A DNA stretch of 34,481 nt. It comes from Magnetococcales bacterium (lineage in GTDB: Bacteria > Pseudomonadota > Magnetococcia > Magnetococcales > DC0425bin3). Both the position numbers and the translations under genes were made by a program. The stretch spans positions 1 to 34,481 of the forward strand of contig JADGCJ010000023.1 in assembly GCA_015229045.1 (NCBI GenBank), written 5' to 3'. Below, in pieces: positions 31,147-34,481 of the stretch. How positions within the stretch are numbered: the first letter of the stretch is position 1; each line of letters starts with the position of its first letter. The notes below the pieces were generated by a model that worked only from the letters and a program-made list of their open reading frames with translations, was not told the DNA's origin and ran no database searches.

Positions 31147-31389
31147 CTACTCCGGAAGGGGTCTTTGTATGGTCAGGACAACCAGATCGACCGAGGGTTG
31201 CTCCGTGACGACCTGCAAACCTCGCTCGGCCAGCCTGGCGTAGAGAAGACACGGGACGCGGCTGTGATGCACGACGAGACGGTCGCCCGGAGCCAGGGAG
31301 GCTGCCATGTGCAGGATCTTGTGAAGCGGTTCGGGTGCGGGCAGATCGCGCACATCCAGCAACCGGATTTCCGAATTTTTTGCTTCCAT
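31147..31389 (-). CDS. DUF2249 domain protein
   Basis: The 80-residue protein has the DUF2249 opening LLDVRDLPAPEPLHKILHMA and then LAPGDRLVVHHSRVPCLLYA. The fold is TusA-like, but the TusA catalytic cysteine motif is not present; a cysteine does occur at VPCLLY. Members are associated with nitric-oxide or sulfur metabolism by neighbourhood; the function here is uncertain. The start at 31389 is favoured by GAGGA upstream; an earlier M at 31410 exists. It is divergent from the siroheme-type dehydrogenase with 41 bp between starts, so they may share a control region. Confidence 0.8.
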   Translation of the reverse strand: MEAKNSEIRLLDVRDLPAPEPLHKILHMAASLAPGDRLVVHHSRVPCLLYARLAERGLQVVTEQPSVDLVVLTIQRPLPE

Positions 31390-31430
31390 CACGTCCTCTT
31401 TTTTGGACAAAGAAGGGCCATCTTAAGCGG

Positions 31431-32144
31431 ATGGTGTCGTCCATGACAATACCCGGCAAGGAGGTCATTCCTGGTTTACCGCTTTTTCTGGATTTGCGGC
31501 ACCGGGCGTGCCTGGTCCTGGGTGGGGAAGGGGAGGCGGTGACCAAGGTGGAGGCGCTGCTGTTGGCCGGGGCGCACGTCCTGCTGCTGGCGCAGCGCAT
31601 CGCTCCGGAATTGGCGGCGCGGGCAGAGGAAGGGCAGTTGCACTGGTCACAGGAGAGATTCTGCCCCCAACACCTGGACGGGATATGGTTCATCCTGAGC
31701 ACCCTGAACGATCCGGTGCTCAACGAGACGGTCATGGCGGAAGCGCAACGACGCCAGATTTTCATGAATGTCGTTGATCAACGGCCCTACTGCTCCGCGC
31801 TATGGCCGGCGGTCATTCGTCGCGACCCGGTGATGGTGGCTTTTTCCACGGGAGGAACGAGCCCGGCGTTGGCGGGCTATCTGCGGCGGCAAATCGCAGG
31901 TTCGCTTCCCAGGGAGATGGGAACGCTGGCGACATGGCTGGGAGGTTGGCGGAAACAGGTCGCCAACCTGTTTCCAAATCTCGAAGAACGCGGATGTTTC
32001 TGGCAAAAACTCCTGGCCGGAGGGGTGGTGAACCGCTTCATCGAAGGCGATGTGAGCGGAGCCGAAGAGATGATCCACCAGGAGTTGCATCGGGCAGCCC
32101 CAATCGGCGTTGACAGGGAAAAGAAACCGGAGCGCCCCTGTTGA
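31431..32144 (+). CDS. Precorrin-2 dehydrogenase / sirohydrochlorin ferrochelatase-type protein (CysG N-terminal-like)
   Basis: The 237-residue protein matches the Met8p/CysG N-terminal unit: LPLFLDLRHRACLVLGGEGE followed by AVTKVEALLLAGAHVLLLAQ (NAD-binding Rossmann), WFILSTLNDPVLNE, NVVDQRPYCSALWPAVIRRD and VAFSTGGTSPALAGYLRRQI. It should oxidise precorrin-2 and may insert Fe2+ to make siroheme. The nucleotide loop reads GGEGEAVTK rather than the common GGGxVAxxK. The start is ATG at 31431 or 31443, neither with a strong ribosome binding site. No uroporphyrinogen methyltransferase or sulfite/nitrite reductase gene lies in the window. Confidence 0.88.
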   Translation: MVSSMTIPGKEVIPGLPLFLDLRHRACLVLGGEGEAVTKVEALLLAGAHVLLLAQRIAPELAARAEEGQLHWSQERFCPQHLDGIWFILSTLNDPVLNETVMAEAQRRQIFMNVVDQRPYCSALWPAVIRRDPVMVAFSTGGTSPALAGYLRRQIAGSLPREMGTLATWLGGWRKQVANLFPNLEERGCFWQKLLAGGVVNRFIEGDVSGAEEMIHQELHRAAPIGVDREKKPERPC

Positions 32145-32330
32145 CCAAATCTTTTCTTTGTAGAAAATTGCGTTATATTGAAGGCACAGACTGTGGATTG
32201 GGGTTGTTTCTTTGAGTTTCGCGAACAGAGGAAACCTCCATGCGCCCCCCGGTCATGGGGGTCGCTGCGCGGCGTTCGCAGGGATTTTTTCCGGCGGTCA
32301 ATGGCTAAAAATTCAAGTGTGGAGATCTCC

Positions 32331-32642
32331 ATGGAGACAGGCGCCGAAAAAATATTGGTCCACATCGACAAGGATTTGGCAGAGATCGTTCCGGGGTATA
32401 TTCAAAACCGCTGGCGCGACGTGGAGGCCATGCGCCAGGCCATAGCGAAGAACGACATGGAAGGTCTCCGGGTCATGGGCCATCGCATGAAAGGGTCGGG
32501 GGCCGGGTACGGTTTTGACGCCATAACCGACATCGGGCGCAAAGTGGAAAAAGCCGCCAAAGAGGGGCAGACGGACGACATCAAGCAGGAGATTGACACT
32601 CTGGTGGCCTATCTGCAACGGATCGACGTGCAATACGATTGA
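32331..32642 (+). CDS. Hpt (histidine phosphotransfer) domain protein
   Basis: The 103-residue protein is a single four-helix Hpt domain. The phosphorylated histidine is H51 in MGHRMKGSGAGYGFDAITDI, followed by the usual GRKVEKAAKEG helix. The start at 32331 follows GGAG six bases upstream; an in-frame ATG at 32301 would add ten residues. It lies 57 bp before an OmpR-type regulator, and a second receiver gene follows, so it probably shuttles phosphate between receivers. No histidine kinase is in the window; the donor is unknown. Confidence 0.88.
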   Translation: METGAEKILVHIDKDLAEIVPGYIQNRWRDVEAMRQAIAKNDMEGLRVMGHRMKGSGAGYGFDAITDIGRKVEKAAKEGQTDDIKQEIDTLVAYLQRIDVQYD

Positions 32643-32699
32643 GTTGATTCATCCCTTTCTCAGAGGTCAACGCCTCATCCAACCTGGACCGGGACAACA

Positions 32700-33431
32700 G
32701 TGGAACCCACAATCCATATTCTGGTGGTTGATGACGATCCTGACATCCGGAGGCTCGTAGGGAGTTGTCTGGAAAAGGAGGGGTATCGGGTCAGTACCAT
32801 GCCAGACGGGCGGGGCCTGGAACGTGGGGTGGAACAGGTGGACCTGATCATCCTGGATCTCGTGTTGCCGGGAGACGACGGCCTGGTTCTTTGTCGCAAT
32901 CTGCGTGCGCGTTCGACCATTCCGGTCATCATTCTGAGTTCCAAGGGAGAGGAGATGGACCGCATCATTGGTCTGGAAATGGGGGCCGACGACTATCTGC
33001 CCAAACCCTTTCATCCGCGCGAGTTGCTGGCCCGGGTCAAGAGCGTTTTACGCAGGACCCGCTCCTCTTTGGGGTTGATCTCCGAGGACTTGGATGATGT
33101 GGTTTATGCCTTTTCGGGTTGGACGTTGGACGCCCTTTCCAGAAATTTGATCTCTCCGCTGGGTGAAGCGGTCGCCCTGACGGGCAGTGAACATCTCTTG
33201 CTCACCATCTTTTTGAATCACCCCAACCGGGTGTTGTCGCGCGATCAGCTTCTGGATTTGACGCAGGGACGCGAGACCGACCACTTTGACCGCACCATCG
33301 ATATGCAGGTAAGTCGGCTGCGACGACGCCTGGGCGATGATCCCCGTACGCCACAGTTGATCAAAACCGTGCGCAGTGCCGGTTATGTGTTTTGCTCCCG
33401 GGTCGAGAAGGAACGCAGCAAAGGGGCGTGA
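32700..33431 (+). CDS. OmpR-family response regulator
   Basis: The 243-residue protein has an N-terminal receiver with acidic pocket D11/D12, phospho-acceptor D53 (LIILDLVLPGDDG) and K102 (YLPKPFHP). The C-terminal winged helix reads LTGSEHLLLTIFLNHPNRVL then SRDQLLDLTQGRETDHFDRT and VSRLRRRLGDDPRTPQLIKT with VRSAGYVF. It should bind DNA as a dimer when phosphorylated. The start is GTG at 32700, with no ATG alternative near the receiver. The preceding Hpt gene is a likely phosphate partner. Its TGA lies at the edge of a partial copy of the 129-bp inverted-repeat element. Confidence 0.92.
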   Translation: MEPTIHILVVDDDPDIRRLVGSCLEKEGYRVSTMPDGRGLERGVEQVDLIILDLVLPGDDGLVLCRNLRARSTIPVIILSSKGEEMDRIIGLEMGADDYLPKPFHPRELLARVKSVLRRTRSSLGLISEDLDDVVYAFSGWTLDALSRNLISPLGEAVALTGSEHLLLTIFLNHPNRVLSRDQLLDLTQGRETDHFDRTIDMQVSRLRRRLGDDPRTPQLIKTVRSAGYVFCSRVEKERSKGA

Positions 33432-33468
33432 TACCCACTTGCAGTCGATGCGGAAACGAGGCAGCAAG
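33430..33468. repeat. Partial copy of the 129-bp inverted-repeat element (one end)
   Basis: The 39 bases here match the minus-strand end of the element at 5079-5117 in 35 of 39 positions; the shared core is TTGCAGTCGATGCG and ACGAGGCAGCAAG. Only one arm is present. As in the first copy, the TGA stop codon of the upstream gene runs into the TGATACC of the element edge. The next gene's ribosome binding site (GGGAGG) follows about 15 bp later. Confidence 0.75.
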
Positions 33469-33494
33469 TCTGGAGACAGGGAGGTGAACGACGT

Positions 33495-33869
33495 ATGGCG
33501 CAGATTCTTGCAATGGATGACGATCCTGTCATGCGCCAGCTTTTGCTGGCCATTTTGCAGGGAGCGGGGCACGACGTGCGCGTCGCCCCTGATGGTCGGG
33601 TTGGCATGGCGCTTTTCAAGGCCGCACGTCCCGACGTGGTGATTACCGACCTGCTGATGCCGGAGCTGGATGGTGTCGGCGTGATCCGGGAGTTGCAAAC
33701 CTTGGAACCACACCTGCGCATCATTGCGTTGTCGGGCGGAGGGCGGGTCTTGACCGCTGAAACGAGCCTGGACGTCGCCAAGCGATTGGGGGCCTGTATC
33801 ATGGTGGCCAAACCATTCACCGCAGAGGAGATTCTGGATGCGGTGACGGCGGCCTTGCGCCCCGGCTGA
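33495..33869 (+). CDS. Single-domain response regulator (CheY-like)
   Basis: The 124-residue protein is a bare receiver: acidic pocket D8-D10 (ILAMDDDPVM), phospho-acceptor D52 (DVVITDLLMPELDG), a serine in IIALSGG and K106 (VAKPF). There is no output domain, so it probably passes signals to a target protein or exchanges phosphate with the Hpt protein. The start at 33495 follows GGGAGG with a 9-base gap. The gene is 63 bp from the OmpR-type regulator, with the element remnant between, and 6 bp from dtd, so it may be co-transcribed with that housekeeping gene. Confidence 0.9.
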   Translation: MAQILAMDDDPVMRQLLLAILQGAGHDVRVAPDGRVGMALFKAARPDVVITDLLMPELDGVGVIRELQTLEPHLRIIALSGGGRVLTAETSLDVAKRLGACIMVAKPFTAEEILDAVTAALRPG

Positions 33870-33875
33870 TGGATC

Positions 33876-34337
33876 GTGCGATTGTTGTTGCAACGTGTCT
33901 CCCGGGCCGCAGTACGGGTGGCTGACAGGGAGGTGGCGCGCATCGCTCGGGGGATTGTGCTGTTCCTGGCCGTGGAACGTGGTGACAGCGAAGAAGAGGC
34001 CCAACGCGCCGCACGCAAAGTGGCTGGTTTGCGTATCTTTGCCGACGCCCGGGATCGCATGAATCTCTCTTGTCGGGATGTGGCTGGCTCGATCCTCTGT
34101 GTTTCCCAATTCACTCTGGCGGCGGATTTGAAAAAGGGTTATCGCCCCTCCTTTGGCGACGCCGAACGTCCGGAGGTGGCGGAACCTCTGTTCGATCGTT
34201 TCTGTCTCTTTCTGGAAAACGAGGGCGTGGTTGTGCAACGAGGGGTGTTTGGTGCCCACATGGAGGTGGAGCTGGTCAACGATGGCCCGGTGACATTCTG
34301 GTTGGAGTTTCCGCCGGAAAGTGTTGGTCAGGGATAA
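33876..34337 (+). CDS. dtd: D-aminoacyl-tRNA deacylase
   Basis: The 153-residue protein is a typical Dtd: MRLLLQRVSRAAVRVADREV, then SQFTLAADLKKGYRPSF and GAHMEVELVNDGPVTFWLEF. The SQF and GPV motifs form the proofreading site that removes D-amino acids, and glycine from tRNA-Ala, from charged tRNA. The start is GTG at 33876; the N-terminus matches the family closely so the start is secure. Its stop is 32 bp before the terminal repeat element of the window. Confidence 0.94.
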   Translation: MRLLLQRVSRAAVRVADREVARIARGIVLFLAVERGDSEEEAQRAARKVAGLRIFADARDRMNLSCRDVAGSILCVSQFTLAADLKKGYRPSFGDAERPEVAEPLFDRFCLFLENEGVVVQRGVFGAHMEVELVNDGPVTFWLEFPPESVGQG

Positions 34338-34369
34338 AGGGTTTGGGTGACCGTTGTCTTTCACAGGGG

Positions 34370-34481
34370 GTAACTATTCAGCACCCGGCCCGGCAACGAA
34401 TCGGGGTCCAGGGGGCTGGCTCCCTGGGCAGGTCCAGGACAGAGTCCTGGCAGGTCCAGGACAGAGTCCTGGCAGGTCCAG
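34370..34481. repeat. Dispersed palindromic repeat, copy F, left end (cut by window edge)
   Basis: The copy begins with GTAACTATTCAGCACCC, the same 17-bp end as at 6998, then GGGGTCCAGGGGGCTGG. It runs into 2.4 tandem copies of a 22-bp unit (34429 to the end) containing the palindrome CCAGGACAGAGTCCTGG. The same 22-bp unit starts the window at 1-32, so the window edges share sequence. Confidence 0.8.

Noticed and set aside
33048..34364. Minus-strand open frame opposite the response regulators and dtd
   Set aside because: All three plus-strand genes have diagnostic motifs; the antisense frame crosses repeat-derived sequence.
34429..34481. CRISPR-like array at the window end
   Set aside because: The 22-bp units are directly tandem with no spacers and belong to the dispersed palindromic repeat family.

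Overview
The window is a gene-dense, GC-rich stretch of a Gram-negative chromosome. The organism looks like a deep-branching alphaproteobacterium-grade bacterium, possibly Magnetococcales. That placement is inference: it rests on the lspA / BamF-like lipoprotein / paired M16 peptidase block and on the GC-rich palindromic repeats scattered between genes. No rRNA, tRNA, CRISPR array, transposase gene or magnetosome gene was seen. Both window edges lie inside copies of the same repeat family, so the window may be a contig cut at repeats.

Layout. 1-4.1 kb: repeat copy, membrane GT-C-like protein, YdjM-type membrane hydrolase, a DUF4160 / DUF2442-HTH pair, and a pterin carbinolamine dehydratase. 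4.1-6.6 kb: TPR protein and thioredoxin-NHL (NHLRC2-like) protein, with a 129-bp inverted-repeat element wedged between them. 6.6-12.7 kb: repeats including a 148-bp element with 17-bp terminal inverted repeats, then xseA, an M23 peptidase, xseB, ispA and dxs (DNA repair and isoprenoid supply). 12.7-17.0 kb: Hsp20, class D beta-lactamase, a repeat, an RpoH-family sigma factor, and a Fic protein that overlaps the sigma gene by 4 bp. 17.0-18.9 kb: a remnant of a sigma-factor 3' end, a DUF4258 / DUF2283 toxin-antitoxin-like pair, and a divergent DAC (DisA_N-like) protein. 18.9-22.7 kb, minus strand: PpiD-like chaperone, coiled-coil protein, methyltransferase and TauE/SafE permease. 22.9-27.7 kb: ribF, lspA, BamF-like lipoprotein, active M16 peptidase and inactive M16 partner; the last has a repeat inserted in its 5' coding region. 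27.7-31.4 kb: PilZ protein, HNH nuclease, CI/LexA-type repressor with an operator-rich upstream region, C_GCAxxG_C_C protein and DUF2249 protein. 31.4 kb to the end: siroheme-type dehydrogenase, Hpt protein, two response regulators, dtd and a terminal repeat.

Most genes are housekeeping or envelope functions. The main points of interest are: (1) the region 15.3-18.9 kb, where an rpoH-coupled fic gene, a duplicated rpoH fragment, a TA-like cassette between imperfect direct repeats and a DAC-like protein with an altered RHR motif sit side by side; (2) two families of short non-coding elements that sit on gene ends and appear to supply start codons, stop codons or in-frame coding sequence; (3) a duplicated 5' end of xseB.
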